Of a DNA stretch of 64,000 nucleotides, positions 51,848-61,208 are shown piece by piece. How positions within the stretch are numbered: the first letter of the stretch is position 1; each line of letters opens with the position of its first letter. The stretch is from JAVBNT01 sp031551355 (GTDB taxonomy: Bacteria; Vulcanimicrobiota; CADAWZ01). Position numbers and translations under genes: made by a program. The DNA lies in the NCBI GenBank assembly GCA_031551355.1, contig JAVBNT010000005.1:37092-101091 (forward strand). The letters run 5' to 3'. The notes beneath the pieces were generated by a model. It made no database searches and was not told the DNA's origin. It saw only the letters and a program-made list of their open reading frames with translations.

Positions 51848-53167
51848 TTAACTTTGGACCGCAATCTTTTGCATAAGAATTTTTAGTCCGGAAAAAGTTT
51901 CTTCTATATCTTCGTTATGTATTATAACTGTCTTGCCGCTTTTTTCGCTTATGATTTCACGTATGGCCGGCAGCTTTGACGGAATGCCGCCGCTCAGAAT
52001 GATATGTTCGTCTCCGGATTCGAATTGCGGCAGCAATTGCAGATATTGTTTTATATAGCTTTTTAGCAGTGATGCCAGATAGTGCCTGACGTTAAATCCT
52101 GTTTCCGTTATTTTCGAAATTTTTCCGCCGCCGCTGTAATTCCAGGCGCTTGAAAAAATCGACAGGTCGAATTCGAGCTGTGCCGACTCTATTTCTTCTG
52201 TGCTTATTGATTTTAATGTTTCCCAGTAATCGCTATGCGGGTTAATACTTGCCAGTAGTCCGATATAAACATTAAGTGCCCTTCCTGAAGGTATATGTGT
52301 AACGGTTTTCAGGGCATACCCGTCAAAAAAAGGTCTGTAATCAACTTCCTTATTGGAAATGTCATCGGTTATTTTGGACATCTGCGAGCCGGTTCCAAGA
52401 TTTATTGATATCGTTTTGAGAGGCTTGTTGCCGGCGCCTAATACTGCGCATTGGTGATCGCCGACTCCGGAATAAACCGGTATGTCCCTGCCGTTAATTA
52501 CGGCAAATCCCGAAACTGTAATTTCTTCGGTTGTTTGATTAAAGATGAGGTCTGTGCCGGTTATTTTTCTATATAAATCAAGATACTCTCCGGATGGTTT
52601 TTTGGAGCAAAAATCATAGAATCCCAGCGCGGCAAACATTGTTTCATGAACATTGTTGCCTGACTTGCCGCTGCAGCATGCCAGCCATTCAGGCAGGGAA
52701 ATAATTTTGCTTTGCTGCTTTATTTTTTCTTTACGTGCGAGGGCCATTAAATTAAATGCCGGATAACACGGTTTAGCGGTAAATAAAGTTATATCGCGGT
52801 AAGGTTTGCCCAAATTCTCTGTTACGAAAGCAAAAGACGTTTTTCCGTCAATTTCATCAAGTGAACGTTCGTCTTTCCAACTGATGTAATTTGTCAGCGG
52901 CTTGTTGTCAGGGTCCGTAAGCAAAAAGCCATGCATCTCGCTGCATATTGCCACGCCTTCTATTTCGCAGGTATCGGCATAGGCTTTTATTATTTCAATG
53001 AATTTCTTTTTCAGAGCCTCTGCAGAAACTTCAAAACGGGTACCCGCTTGTACTGCCGGCGGCAGGGAAGCGTATGATTGTATATCTGAAAGTACTCCGC
53101 TTTCAGTGTTAAATATTCCTGACTTTATCCGGGAAGCGCCGAAATCAACAAGAAGAAAATTTTTCAT
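51848..53167 (-). CDS. FGGY-family carbohydrate kinase (sedoheptulokinase-like)
   Basis: 439 aa. The N-terminal ATPase lobe starts LLVDFGASRIKSGIF; ICSEMHGFLLTDP, SWKDERS and GVGDHQCAVLGAG are FGGY hallmarks, and the C-terminal lobe has LSGGIPSKLP. The QMHG-like motif (here EMHG) and size resemble sedoheptulokinase and xylulokinase. It phosphorylates a free sugar, perhaps a heptulose, which could feed the cyclase encoded next door. It stops 30 bp before the TPP-enzyme start and begins 4 bp after the cyclase stop. Confidence 0.85.
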   Translation of the reverse strand: MKNFLLVDFGASRIKSGIFNTESGVLSDIQSYASLPPAVQAGTRFEVSAEALKKKFIEIIKAYADTCEIEGVAICSEMHGFLLTDPDNKPLTNYISWKDERSLDEIDGKTSFAFVTENLGKPYRDITLFTAKPCYPAFNLMALARKEKIKQQSKIISLPEWLACCSGKSGNNVHETMFAALGFYDFCSKKPSGEYLDLYRKITGTDLIFNQTTEEITVSGFAVINGRDIPVYSGVGDHQCAVLGAGNKPLKTISINLGTGSQMSKITDDISNKEVDYRPFFDGYALKTVTHIPSGRALNVYIGLLASINPHSDYWETLKSISTEEIESAQLEFDLSIFSSAWNYSGGGKISKITETGFNVRHYLASLLKSYIKQYLQLLPQFESGDEHIILSGGIPSKLPAIREIISEKSGKTVIIHNEDIEETFSGLKILMQKIAVQS

Positions 53168-53171
53168 ACGG

Positions 53172-54305
53172 CTAAAATTCCTCTTTTATTATTGTCTTGA
53201 TTTCTTCAATTGTTTTGCCGTTTAATTCCATGGTTAATATCTGCATGTTTCCGGGAGAATCGGCAACCGCAAAGTTTAGCTGTGTTCCGCTTGTTTTTTT
53301 GTCTTTTTTTAATAATTTTTCTATTCCGTCTGTGGGAATGTTTTTTATGTTTTCACTCCTCATCAGTTCCAGTGCATAAGTTTTCATTTTTTTTCTGTCA
53401 TCTTCACTGAGCCTTCCATAAGTGCTGTTTAATTTGTCGGCGATGATAATTCCAATTGCCACGGCAATCCCATGAGGAATTTCATAGTTACTCAGAGTTT
53501 CTATTGCATGCCCGACTGTATGCCCGTAGTTTAGGCTTCTTCTGTGAGCTTTTTCGAACTCATCAAATTCCACTACGGCTTTTTTCACCCATAAAGCCCC
53601 AAGTATAAGCGGTTTTATGGCTTTGGCATCGCTGACTTCGCCATTTTTGACAAATCTGGAGTAATTTGCCAGCATTTGATGGCCGCCTGTGATTGAAAGC
53701 TTCAGTATTTCTCCCAGTCCGGATTTAAAGTCGCGTTTGCTTAGTGTGCCAAGAAAAAGAGGATTTATTATTACTTTATGAGGGGCGGAAAAAAGACCAA
53801 GCTGGTTCTTGGCCTTATTGTGATTTATTCCCGTTTTTCCGCCGATGCAGCTGTCGCACATGGATAGCAGGGTAGTCGGCAGGAAAAACCATCTTATGCC
53901 TCTCTTGTAACTGGCACATGCAAAAGCGGATACGTCCTGTGTAATTCCGCCTCCGGCAACAATAACCGTCCCTGCTTTGGTAAATTCATTTTTTTCAAGA
54001 AATTCAATTATTGAAGAAACTCCTGTAAGGGTTTTGAATTCTTCGCCGGCTTCAAGTTTGAAAACACGGGTATTTTTAACATTCAAATTCCCGAGATGAA
54101 GTTCGTATACGTTTTTGTCGGCAATCAGCAAATTGGCGCTGTTTTCATCCATAAGGCTCTGAACCAGATCTGACGGCAAAGTGTTTTCCGTATAGCACAC
54201 ATCATAATTTCTCGGAGATGAGATTACTGTAAAACTCTCCATATTAGAGAAATCCTGGGGTATCTCAAAAGTTTTGTCTTCAATTTTAAAGCATATATTA
54301 CTCAT
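53172..54305 (-). CDS. 3-dehydroquinate-synthase-like sugar phosphate cyclase
   Basis: 377 aa from ATG 54305 (GGAGG site, and ATGA overlap with the SDR stop). DHQS-fold motifs: VIVAGGGITQDVSAFACASY, FLPTTLLSMCDSCIGGKTGIN, GLGEILKLS and metal-binding NYGHTVGHAIE. It could be an AroB, but the setting among nucleotide-sugar and kinase genes suggests a sugar phosphate cyclase. These enzymes turn sedoheptulose 7-phosphate or a similar substrate into a cyclitol. No other shikimate genes are present. Confidence 0.85.
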   Translation of the reverse strand: MSNICFKIEDKTFEIPQDFSNMESFTVISSPRNYDVCYTENTLPSDLVQSLMDENSANLLIADKNVYELHLGNLNVKNTRVFKLEAGEEFKTLTGVSSIIEFLEKNEFTKAGTVIVAGGGITQDVSAFACASYKRGIRWFFLPTTLLSMCDSCIGGKTGINHNKAKNQLGLFSAPHKVIINPLFLGTLSKRDFKSGLGEILKLSITGGHQMLANYSRFVKNGEVSDAKAIKPLILGALWVKKAVVEFDEFEKAHRRSLNYGHTVGHAIETLSNYEIPHGIAVAIGIIIADKLNSTYGRLSEDDRKKMKTYALELMRSENIKNIPTDGIEKLLKKDKKTSGTQLNFAVADSPGNMQILTMELNGKTIEEIKTIIKEEF

Positions 54306-54973
54306 TGTTGGAATCCTCCGGCCATAAATCCGCCGTCGATAATAATATCCTGACCGTTGATATAGCCGTTTTGTCCGCTGCAAAGAAACAGCGCGGCATC
54401 GGCTATATTTTCCGGGGAGGCAAGTCTGCCCAGCGGAATTTTATTTTCAAAACTTTTTATTTTATCCTCACTGTTGTTCTTTCTTGTCATTTTTGTCTCG
54501 ACAAAACCGGGTGAAAGTGTATTCGATTTTATGTTATATTTGCCGAGTTCTATTGCCAGTGTTTTAATCAAGCCGTTGAGCGCATGCTTTGACATTGCAT
54601 ACGGACTTCTGTTCTCACGGCTGATTGTTCCGTAAAGAGACGATATTCCCAGAATCCAGCCGTTATTTTTCTTTTTGAAATAATCAAGGTTCATCTGGAC
54701 TATTTTGTAAAATCCGAAAACATTTATTTTGAACGTTTTGAAAATGTCATCTATAGAAACGTCATCTACGGCTTTAGGCTCGTTAAATCCGGCACATTGA
54801 ATTAGGACATCAAAGCCATCATGTTGGGACATGAATCCTTCTATTAAGTCAATATTTTCAAGATTAAGCTCCTTGCTGGAGGGCGAGTTTACATGAAAGC
54901 CCTCAGATACAAATTTATTCTTGATCGCCTGACCGATATCTCCGTTTCCGCCGAGGAGTAATAGTTTGTTCAT
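54302..54973 (-). CDS. Short-chain dehydrogenase/reductase
   Basis: A 223-aa classical SDR. The cofactor motif is LLGGNGDIGQAI. The catalytic Ser is in GISSLYG and YxxxK is in SPYAMSKHALNG. The C-terminal LSPGFVETKMT and DGGFMAGG are typical of the FabG-like group. It is likely an NAD(P)H-dependent reductase of a sugar or cyclitol intermediate. It overlaps both neighbours by 4 bp (cyclase and glycosyltransferase), so it belongs in the same pathway. Confidence 0.92.
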   Translation of the reverse strand: MNKLLLLGGNGDIGQAIKNKFVSEGFHVNSPSSKELNLENIDLIEGFMSQHDGFDVLIQCAGFNEPKAVDDVSIDDIFKTFKINVFGFYKIVQMNLDYFKKKNNGWILGISSLYGTISRENRSPYAMSKHALNGLIKTLAIELGKYNIKSNTLSPGFVETKMTRKNNSEDKIKSFENKIPLGRLASPENIADAALFLCSGQNGYINGQDIIIDGGFMAGGFQQ

Positions 54974-55932
54974 GGAACTGTTTTTTCCTTAAAGTTAATT
55001 CTTTTTTCCTCAATAACAAGAGGGCGCTTCATCATTCTGGTATTGATACTTAGTATATACTCGCCAAGGAAGCCTATAAAGAATAACTGCAGTGAGCCGA
55101 GGAAAAAAACGCCAATCAGGAGCGGAGCCGTTCCCATTGGAAATGAAGACCAGAAAATCAATTTCAGTATAAAATAAATAAGGGATATAAGCAGGCATAC
55201 GGCTGAAAACGCAAAACCAAGAAAGGTAGCCATACGCATGACTATTTTGGAATAGGAGGTTATGCCGATCATTGCATAATCATAAAGCGAGTAGAAATTG
55301 TTTTTTGTCTTTCCGTGCAATCTTTTTGCCTGTTCAAAATTGATCTCTTTTCTTTTAAAACCCAGTTCGGCAATCATTCCTCTCAGGTATGGTATCGGTT
55401 CTTCAACCGTTTTTAAAATCTCTATAAATGCCCTGTCGTAGAGACCAAATCCTGTAAAATGTTCGATATGTTCAATATCGGCTATTTTTTTTATGACTTT
55501 GTAATAACAGCTTCTGAGAAAATACATTAAGCCGCTTTCTTTGCTTTTGCTTTTAATGCCGATTACTATTTTATAACCTTTTTCCCATTCCCGGACAAAC
55601 TCTTTGATTACTGCCGGCGGATCCTGAAAATCTGCGCACATACTTATAGTACAGTCACCCGTAGTCTGCAGCATTCCATAGAATGGCGATCTTATCTGTC
55701 CGAAATTTTTGGCATTGAAAATGGCCTTTATTTTTTCGTTTTCACTGCACAGCCTGCTCAGTTTTTCCCGGGTCGAGTCCTGTGAGGCATTGTCGATAAA
55801 AACAATCTCATAATTGTATTCTTTTAGATCGTTTTCAAATATTTTTATGATCGCTTCAGAAAGAGGCCCGACATTATCCTCTTCATTATAGGTTGGGATC
55901 ATTATACTTATTGTTTTTGGCTTTGTATCCAT
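54970..55932 (-). CDS. GT2 polyprenyl-phosphate glycosyltransferase (GtrB/DPM-like)
   Basis: A 320-aa protein. The GT-A domain (1-220) has ISIMIPTYNEEDNVGPL, VFIDNASQDSTRE and MCADFQDPP. Two transmembrane helices follow at about 235-257 and 268-292 (GTAPLLIGVFFLGSLQLFFIG). This is the GtrB/ArnC/DPM1 layout. It loads a sugar onto undecaprenyl phosphate for flipping, and the GtrA-like protein at 61209 could be its flippase partner. It overlaps the epimerase gene by 25 bp. Confidence 0.92.
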   Translation of the reverse strand: MDTKPKTISIMIPTYNEEDNVGPLSEAIIKIFENDLKEYNYEIVFIDNASQDSTREKLSRLCSENEKIKAIFNAKNFGQIRSPFYGMLQTTGDCTISMCADFQDPPAVIKEFVREWEKGYKIVIGIKSKSKESGLMYFLRSCYYKVIKKIADIEHIEHFTGFGLYDRAFIEILKTVEEPIPYLRGMIAELGFKRKEINFEQAKRLHGKTKNNFYSLYDYAMIGITSYSKIVMRMATFLGFAFSAVCLLISLIYFILKLIFWSSFPMGTAPLLIGVFFLGSLQLFFIGFLGEYILSINTRMMKRPLVIEEKRINFKEKTVP

Positions 55933-56831
55933 TTTACTGTCTCTTTAATGCCTTCTTTGAAGGATATTTGCGGCTTAAATCCTGTATCGTTGCTTAGTGA
56001 CGTGATATCAGCGCACAGATGCATTACCTGATTTTCCTGATATGGAAGTTCACCTATTCCGTCTTCGATTTGCGGAGCCAGCATGTTTTTGATCTCAAGG
56101 ATAAAATCTTTTAAAGGGCGGGCTTGTCCGCTTCCGATACAATAAACGCTGTTGTTTTTTCCTTCTTTGGCAGCAAGAAAAAGTGCGCATGCAGCGTCGC
56201 CGCAATATATATAATCCCAAGTCTGCTCCGCAGGTGTGAACGAAATTTTTTCGCCGTTAAGAAAAGCTTTTATACATTTTGATATCATTGTATCACTGCC
56301 GTCGTAAGGCCCGTAAGTGCTTAGTATTCTTGTCCATATATGCTTTATGCCGTAATTATTGCATAATATACGGCTCATTTTTCCGGCGGCATACTTTGCA
56401 ACGCCGTAGCTGTTGTCCGGATTGATTTCGGTTGTGCAGGATAATTTTTTATCGGTTCTGCCATATTCTGCCTGTGAACCGGCTCCCAGAAAAACGTCGC
56501 ATCCTAGTTTTTGGGCCAGACTTACGGCCTCCAGAGTGTAGCCGATGTTCCGGGATTGAGTAAAAGGATCATTTCTCTGTTCCCTGCCTGTTCCTTCCCA
56601 CCCGAGATGAAAAAAAGCATCATAACAGGAAGGCAGAGTTTCCGATAACCTCCCCAGATCGGACAGCGTACATTCTACTAACGACAGGTTGGCCCCGGAT
56701 TGGAAATTTTTGTTTTTTGGAGAGCCCGGCCGTAAAACAGCGGTAACTTCTATGTTCCGTTCCGTCAGATACTGTATAAGCGCCATTCCCAATATTCCGG
56801 ACGCCCCGGTAAGGATCACTTTTTTCATCAA
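55908..56831 (-). CDS. NAD-dependent epimerase/dehydratase (extended SDR)
   Basis: 307 aa. The Rossmann motif is LTGASGILGMALIQYL; GAGSQAEYG precedes YxxxK in NSYGVAKYAAGKM (about 145-155). This is the fold of GDP-, CDP- or UDP-sugar epimerases and reductases. In this cluster it may reduce or epimerise the 4-keto (or branched) CDP-sugar, the step done by YerF or AbeA-type enzymes elsewhere. The start overlaps the NeuB-like stop by 4 bp. Confidence 0.9.
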   Translation of the reverse strand: MMKKVILTGASGILGMALIQYLTERNIEVTAVLRPGSPKNKNFQSGANLSLVECTLSDLGRLSETLPSCYDAFFHLGWEGTGREQRNDPFTQSRNIGYTLEAVSLAQKLGCDVFLGAGSQAEYGRTDKKLSCTTEINPDNSYGVAKYAAGKMSRILCNNYGIKHIWTRILSTYGPYDGSDTMISKCIKAFLNGEKISFTPAEQTWDYIYCGDAACALFLAAKEGKNNSVYCIGSGQARPLKDFILEIKNMLAPQIEDGIGELPYQENQVMHLCADITSLSNDTGFKPQISFKEGIKETVKWIQSQKQ

Positions 56832-57904
56832 AGACCTCTGCTGTAGATCTGCCGCTTAAGATTTTCATCATGTGCATAAGGACTGTCGATGTCGTCTATT
56901 TTTATAGGAGCGTCCTGTTTGCATTCATTGAGCAGAATCTCTCCGGACATGAGCTCGCGGCAGGAAATTTGTCCTTTTTGCAGGGGTATGGCCATATAAA
57001 TATCATTCTCCGTCAAGACATGCCCTTGGGGCATATCTCTTTTTGCATATACTCCGCGTACCATGCCTTCCAGATACGTCTTTTCTTTTTTGGGTATGAT
57101 ACGCCTTGAGTTGCCGGAAGCTCCGCAAATTTCCTTTGCCCGATGGTAGCTTTTAAACCAGGCGTCGATCTGTTCCGGAGTTGCGCAATACGGAGTCATG
57201 GGAATTTCATCCACAATATCGACATGGTGTTCGAATGTTCTGGCGCCTTTTGCATAACCGATAAGCATAGATTCTGTAAGATCGCCGCTTTCATGAGTTG
57301 AAAGCCCGATTACATGTCCGGGATACCTGTTCTTCAGAAAGTCAATCTGATTCAGCTCCAGATCTTTTTTCTCACTTGGATATATTGACACGCAATGGTT
57401 TATAGCCAGGGGAATATTACGGTTCTCAAAAAATGTTACCATGTCGTCTATGTTCTTGAGGTGAGAGCCGCCGGTAGAGACAATCACCGGTTTCTTGGTT
57501 TTTGCTATTTTTTCTATAAGCACCCAATCGTTCACGTCACAGCTTGCTATTTTTATGATCGGTATATTCAGCTCGACGCAGAGATCCACCGATTTTTCAT
57601 CGAAGGCGGTGGCCATAGGTATGCAAGAGTTCCTGCATACCGCTGTGACCATTTGTGCATACCCTTCTTTACTCATCTGTGTAGCAAGAGTTTTGTTTAT
57701 GTATCGGATATCCGTTCTGTCGCGAAAATCCTTATGAATAAAACTCTCCACATCTCTGAACTGCAATTTTATTGATGCCCTTACGGTGTTAAACCGGACT
57801 ATTTTTCCAAAATCGTTAATAATTTTCAGGCCTCTTTCCACTTTTCCCCAGTGGTTGTTTGCCAGTTCAAGCACAAACAGATCTTCAAACATATCTCTAT
57901 TCAT
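56828..57904 (-). CDS. NeuB/SpsE-type nonulosonate synthase
   Basis: 358 aa. The NeuB barrel (1-270) has VLELANNHWGKVERGLKII, IKIASCDVNDW, VSTGGSHLKNI, HCVSIYP and IGLSTHESGD. A C-terminal SAF antifreeze-like domain (about 285-345) carries MVRGVYAKRDMPQGHVLTEND. It condenses PEP with an N-acetylated hexose to give a sialic-acid-like nine-carbon sugar. No cytidylyltransferase (NeuA) or hexosamine epimerase (NeuC) is in the window. Length and domains are typical. Confidence 0.9.
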   Translation of the reverse strand: MNRDMFEDLFVLELANNHWGKVERGLKIINDFGKIVRFNTVRASIKLQFRDVESFIHKDFRDRTDIRYINKTLATQMSKEGYAQMVTAVCRNSCIPMATAFDEKSVDLCVELNIPIIKIASCDVNDWVLIEKIAKTKKPVIVSTGGSHLKNIDDMVTFFENRNIPLAINHCVSIYPSEKKDLELNQIDFLKNRYPGHVIGLSTHESGDLTESMLIGYAKGARTFEHHVDIVDEIPMTPYCATPEQIDAWFKSYHRAKEICGASGNSRRIIPKKEKTYLEGMVRGVYAKRDMPQGHVLTENDIYMAIPLQKGQISCRELMSGEILLNECKQDAPIKIDDIDSPYAHDENLKRQIYSRGL

Positions 57905-57939
57905 AAAAAGTCACCGCCTTTTTAAAGCTGAATTATTTT

Positions 57940-59283
57940 CTATTTACCGTTTTCGAAATACGTTTGGATTTCTCTTACCATATAATCGATCATCTTGTCT
58001 GTCATACCGGGATAGAGGCCAATCCAAAAAGTATCGCGCATAATTTTGTCAGTGTTTCGTAACGAATCTGCGACCCTGTAGCCGCTGTTTTCTTTTCTTA
58101 TATAGTCAAAACACGGGTGCTTGATGATATTTCCGGCAAAAAGCATTCTTGTCTGTATCTTTCTGTTTTCAAGCCATTCAACCAATCCCTGCCTGTCGGG
58201 ACTGTTATTTACCGTGATCAGAAAGCCGAACCAGCTGGGGACAGAGTTTCTCTCTGCCTGCGGCAGTATGAGCCTGTGGCTGAGATTCTCAAGGCTGCTG
58301 TAAATTCTTTTGAAATTTTCTATTCTTTTTTCAGTAAACCAGGGTAACTTTTTCAGTTGTGCCACCCCTATGGATGCCTGCAAGTCCGTTACTTTTAGGT
58401 TGTATCCGAAATGTGAATACACATATTTATGGTCGTAACCGGCCGGAAGCTCACCGTAGCGCCCGCCGTACCGTTTTCCGCAAAAATTATCGACCCCTGA
58501 CGGACAGCAGCAGTCGCGTCCCCAGTCTCTCAGTGAACGGATAATCTTGTTTAACAGAGGATTGTTTGTATATACGGCTCCTCCTTCACCCATAGTCATA
58601 TGATGGGGAGGATAAAAACTTGAAGTTGCAATATCTCCGAAAGTCCCTGTGAACTGTTCTTTTCCGTCGAGAGTGTATTTTGAGCCTAAGGCGTCACAGT
58701 TGTCTTCTATAAGCCATAAATCGTGTTTTTTACAAAAATCCAGCACACTTTTTATATCAAACGGATTTCCCAGCGTATGAGCAATCATAACGGCTTTTGT
58801 TTTTGCCGACAAAGCTTTTTCGAGGGCCGATACGTCGATGTTGTATTGCGGAATTGTCACGTCAACAAAAACAGGTACAGATCCGAATTGTATTATCGGT
58901 GCAACTGTTGTTGGAAATGCTGCCGCAACGGTAATTATTTCATCTCCTCTTTTTACGGCTCTTTCTCCCAACAGCGGAGATGTCAGGGCCATAAAGGCAA
59001 GAAGGTTGGCTGATGAGCCTGAGTTTACCAGCGAGCAATATCTTACATTGAGAAAAGCCGCCAGTTTTTCTTCAAACTCATCTGTATATCGGCCCGAGGT
59101 AAGCCAGAATTCAAGTGCGCTGTCAACAAGATTACACATCTCATCCCTGTCATATATCCTTGATGCGTAGGGGATTCTGTCTCCGGGATTGAATTCGCCT
59201 TTTTGGTGGAATTTGGCGCAATATTGCGCCACCAGCTCCAATATCTCGTTTCTGGCCTGTTTTTCGTCCATTTTGTCAAACAT
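57940..59283 (-). CDS. rfbH: CDP-6-deoxy-D-xylo-4-hexulose-3-dehydrase (E1)
   Basis: 447 aa, PMP/PLP-dependent DegT-fold 3-dehydrase. In SSFYPPHHMTMGEGG a His pair (H227/H228) takes the place of the usual PLP lysine, the mark of this dehydrase class. The [2Fe-2S] cysteine cluster follows in DWGRDCCCPSGVDNFCGKRY. It removes the C3 hydroxyl to give CDP-4-keto-3,6-dideoxyglucose. It needs a reductase (E3) not seen here. Its start overlaps the rfbG stop by 8 bp. Confidence 0.95.
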   Translation of the reverse strand: MFDKMDEKQARNEILELVAQYCAKFHQKGEFNPGDRIPYASRIYDRDEMCNLVDSALEFWLTSGRYTDEFEEKLAAFLNVRYCSLVNSGSSANLLAFMALTSPLLGERAVKRGDEIITVAAAFPTTVAPIIQFGSVPVFVDVTIPQYNIDVSALEKALSAKTKAVMIAHTLGNPFDIKSVLDFCKKHDLWLIEDNCDALGSKYTLDGKEQFTGTFGDIATSSFYPPHHMTMGEGGAVYTNNPLLNKIIRSLRDWGRDCCCPSGVDNFCGKRYGGRYGELPAGYDHKYVYSHFGYNLKVTDLQASIGVAQLKKLPWFTEKRIENFKRIYSSLENLSHRLILPQAERNSVPSWFGFLITVNNSPDRQGLVEWLENRKIQTRMLFAGNIIKHPCFDYIRKENSGYRVADSLRNTDKIMRDTFWIGLYPGMTDKMIDYMVREIQTYFENGK

Positions 59284-60337
59284 TATGGAAATACTCCTCT
59301 ATCTGCCTGTCCATACAAACTGAAATGTTTTCTTTAGCCAAATAAGCCTTTGACCATTCAACCGTTTTTTCAACGGCGTCTTCTATGTTCCAACGGTTTT
59401 TGTGTCCCAGCGTATACGCTGCAAGTGAAGAATCAAGCCTTAAAAAGGAGGATTCTTTTTCTCTTTTTTGCTCGGTATATTCCCAAGTTTGGCCATTTCC
59501 CCATTTTTTGCAAAATGTTTCAACCAGTTCGCCTGTTGTTATACATCCTGATGCGTCCGGTCCAAAGTTGTAGCTTCCGGAATACTTATTTTTGTTCTCA
59601 TATTGTTTTTTCAGCAGCAGCAGATATCCTGAAAGTGAGTCCATTACGTGTTGGTATGGACGTATTGAATACGGATTACGGACTTCTATAATGCTTTTTT
59701 TCTCCGCAGCTCTTATACAGTCAGGGATTATCCTGTCTTTGGCAAAATCGCCGCCGCCGATTACATTTCCGGATCTGGCGGTTGAAATGGCGGGTGAGCC
59801 TTCCGATGAGAAAAAAGACTTTTTATATCCGTAAGTTACAAGCTCACTGCAGGACTTGCTGTTTGAATAAGGATCACTGCCGCAGAGCGTTTCATTTTCT
59901 CTGTAAGGCCAGTGCCATTCGTTATTTAGATAAACCTTGTCTGTGGTAACGTTCAAAAAGGATTTTACATTTTTACAGCTTCTGAGAGACTCCAATATGT
60001 TTACGGTACCCATCACGTTTACATCGTAAGTATAAACAGGGTTTGAGTATGATTCAAGTACTATAGGCTGGGCTGCCATATGTATAACAATTTCAGGATT
60101 ACTTTCCGTCATAGCCTGTTTCAGTGACTGTAAATCTCTTATATCTGCGATAACGGAATTTATATTTGTGGAGTCAATGGCGGAGAAGAGGGAGGGGGAT
60201 GATTCCGGAGCCAGAGAGTATCCGGTAATGTTGGCGCCCGATTTTTTTAATATTTGCACAAGCCATGAGCCTTTGAAGCCCGTGTGGCCGGTAATAAAGA
60301 TATTTTTGCCTTTATAGAAATTAAGATAGAACGACAT
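59276..60337 (-). CDS. rfbG: CDP-glucose 4,6-dehydratase
   Basis: 353 aa from ATG 60337; a GTG at 60349 would add four residues. Extended SDR: GHTGFKGSWLVQIL glycine motif, VIADIRDLQSL, and NVTTDKVYLNNEW with YxxxK in SDPYSNSKSCSEL. RSGNVIGGGDFAKDRIIPD is typical of RfbG. It turns CDP-glucose into CDP-4-keto-6-deoxyglucose. It is the second step after RfbF and lies directly downstream of it, with two bases between. Confidence 0.96.
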   Translation of the reverse strand: MSFYLNFYKGKNIFITGHTGFKGSWLVQILKKSGANITGYSLAPESSPSLFSAIDSTNINSVIADIRDLQSLKQAMTESNPEIVIHMAAQPIVLESYSNPVYTYDVNVMGTVNILESLRSCKNVKSFLNVTTDKVYLNNEWHWPYRENETLCGSDPYSNSKSCSELVTYGYKKSFFSSEGSPAISTARSGNVIGGGDFAKDRIIPDCIRAAEKKSIIEVRNPYSIRPYQHVMDSLSGYLLLLKKQYENKNKYSGSYNFGPDASGCITTGELVETFCKKWGNGQTWEYTEQKREKESSFLRLDSSLAAYTLGHKNRWNIEDAVEKTVEWSKAYLAKENISVCMDRQIEEYFHNV

Positions 60338-60339
60338 AA

Positions 60340-61110
60340 TTATTTCCACATTTTCCAGGGAGCGCAGTTACTCTCCCATAGCTCTTCGAGTTTGTTTTTG
60401 TCTCTCTGGGTATCCATGCACTGCCAGAAACCGTCATGTTTGTATGCTTTGAGCTGCTTTGATGAGGCAAGATGTTCAAACGGCTCTTTTTCAAGTATTG
60501 TTGAATCGCCTTCAATTATATCAAAAATTTCCGGCTGCAATACCATAAAGCCGCCGTTAATCCAGCTGCAGTCGTCATAGGATTTTTCCCTGAAAGAGGT
60601 TACGTCGTCGTTGTCTGTTTCCATCACGCCGAATCTCTGAACAGATCTAACAGCCGTTATTGTTGCCAGTCTGGAATGTGACTTATGGAACTCTACCGTT
60701 TCCGGTATATTGATATCTCCGACTCCGTCTCCATAAGTAAGCAAAAATGTTTCGTCCCCTATATATGGTTTTATACGCTTCACCCTGCCTCCTGTCATCG
60801 TATGAAGTCCGGTGTCTATCAGCGTTACCCTCCAGGGCTCGGCATATCTGTTATGGACGATCATGTCGTTTTTTGACATATCAAATGTAACATCTGAGGT
60901 GTAAAGAAAATAATTTGAGAAGAATGACTTTATTATCTGTCCTTTATACCCGAGGCATACGATAAATTCATTAAACCCGTAATGTGAATAGTATTTCATC
61001 ACATGCCATAAAATAGGCATTCCGCCGATCTCGACCATCGGTTTGGGTTTGAGATGGGACTCCTCGCTTATCCTTGTGCCGAATCCTCCGGCAAGTATGA
61101 CTACTTTCAT
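60340..61110 (-). CDS. rfbF: Glucose-1-phosphate cytidylyltransferase
   Basis: 256 aa. The nucleotidyltransferase signature is LAGGFGTRISEESHLKPKPM, followed by EIGGMPILWHVMKYYSHYG, LTYGDGVGDINI and WINGGFMVLQPEIF. It makes CDP-glucose, the entry point of CDP-dideoxysugar synthesis. First gene of the operon that runs leftward to about 50033 or beyond. A divergent gtrA-like gene lies 98 bp away. Confidence 0.96.
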   Translation of the reverse strand: MKVVILAGGFGTRISEESHLKPKPMVEIGGMPILWHVMKYYSHYGFNEFIVCLGYKGQIIKSFFSNYFLYTSDVTFDMSKNDMIVHNRYAEPWRVTLIDTGLHTMTGGRVKRIKPYIGDETFLLTYGDGVGDINIPETVEFHKSHSRLATITAVRSVQRFGVMETDNDDVTSFREKSYDDCSWINGGFMVLQPEIFDIIEGDSTILEKEPFEHLASSKQLKAYKHDGFWQCMDTQRDKNKLEELWESNCAPWKMWK

Positions 61111-61208
61111 AGATATCTCCGCTTGTTTTCAATTTTTAAAAAAAACAGTCAAAAATGTGCTATAATCATTTCCAGGTTAAATATTTGCCCGGATTAGGAT
61201 TTGATTTT

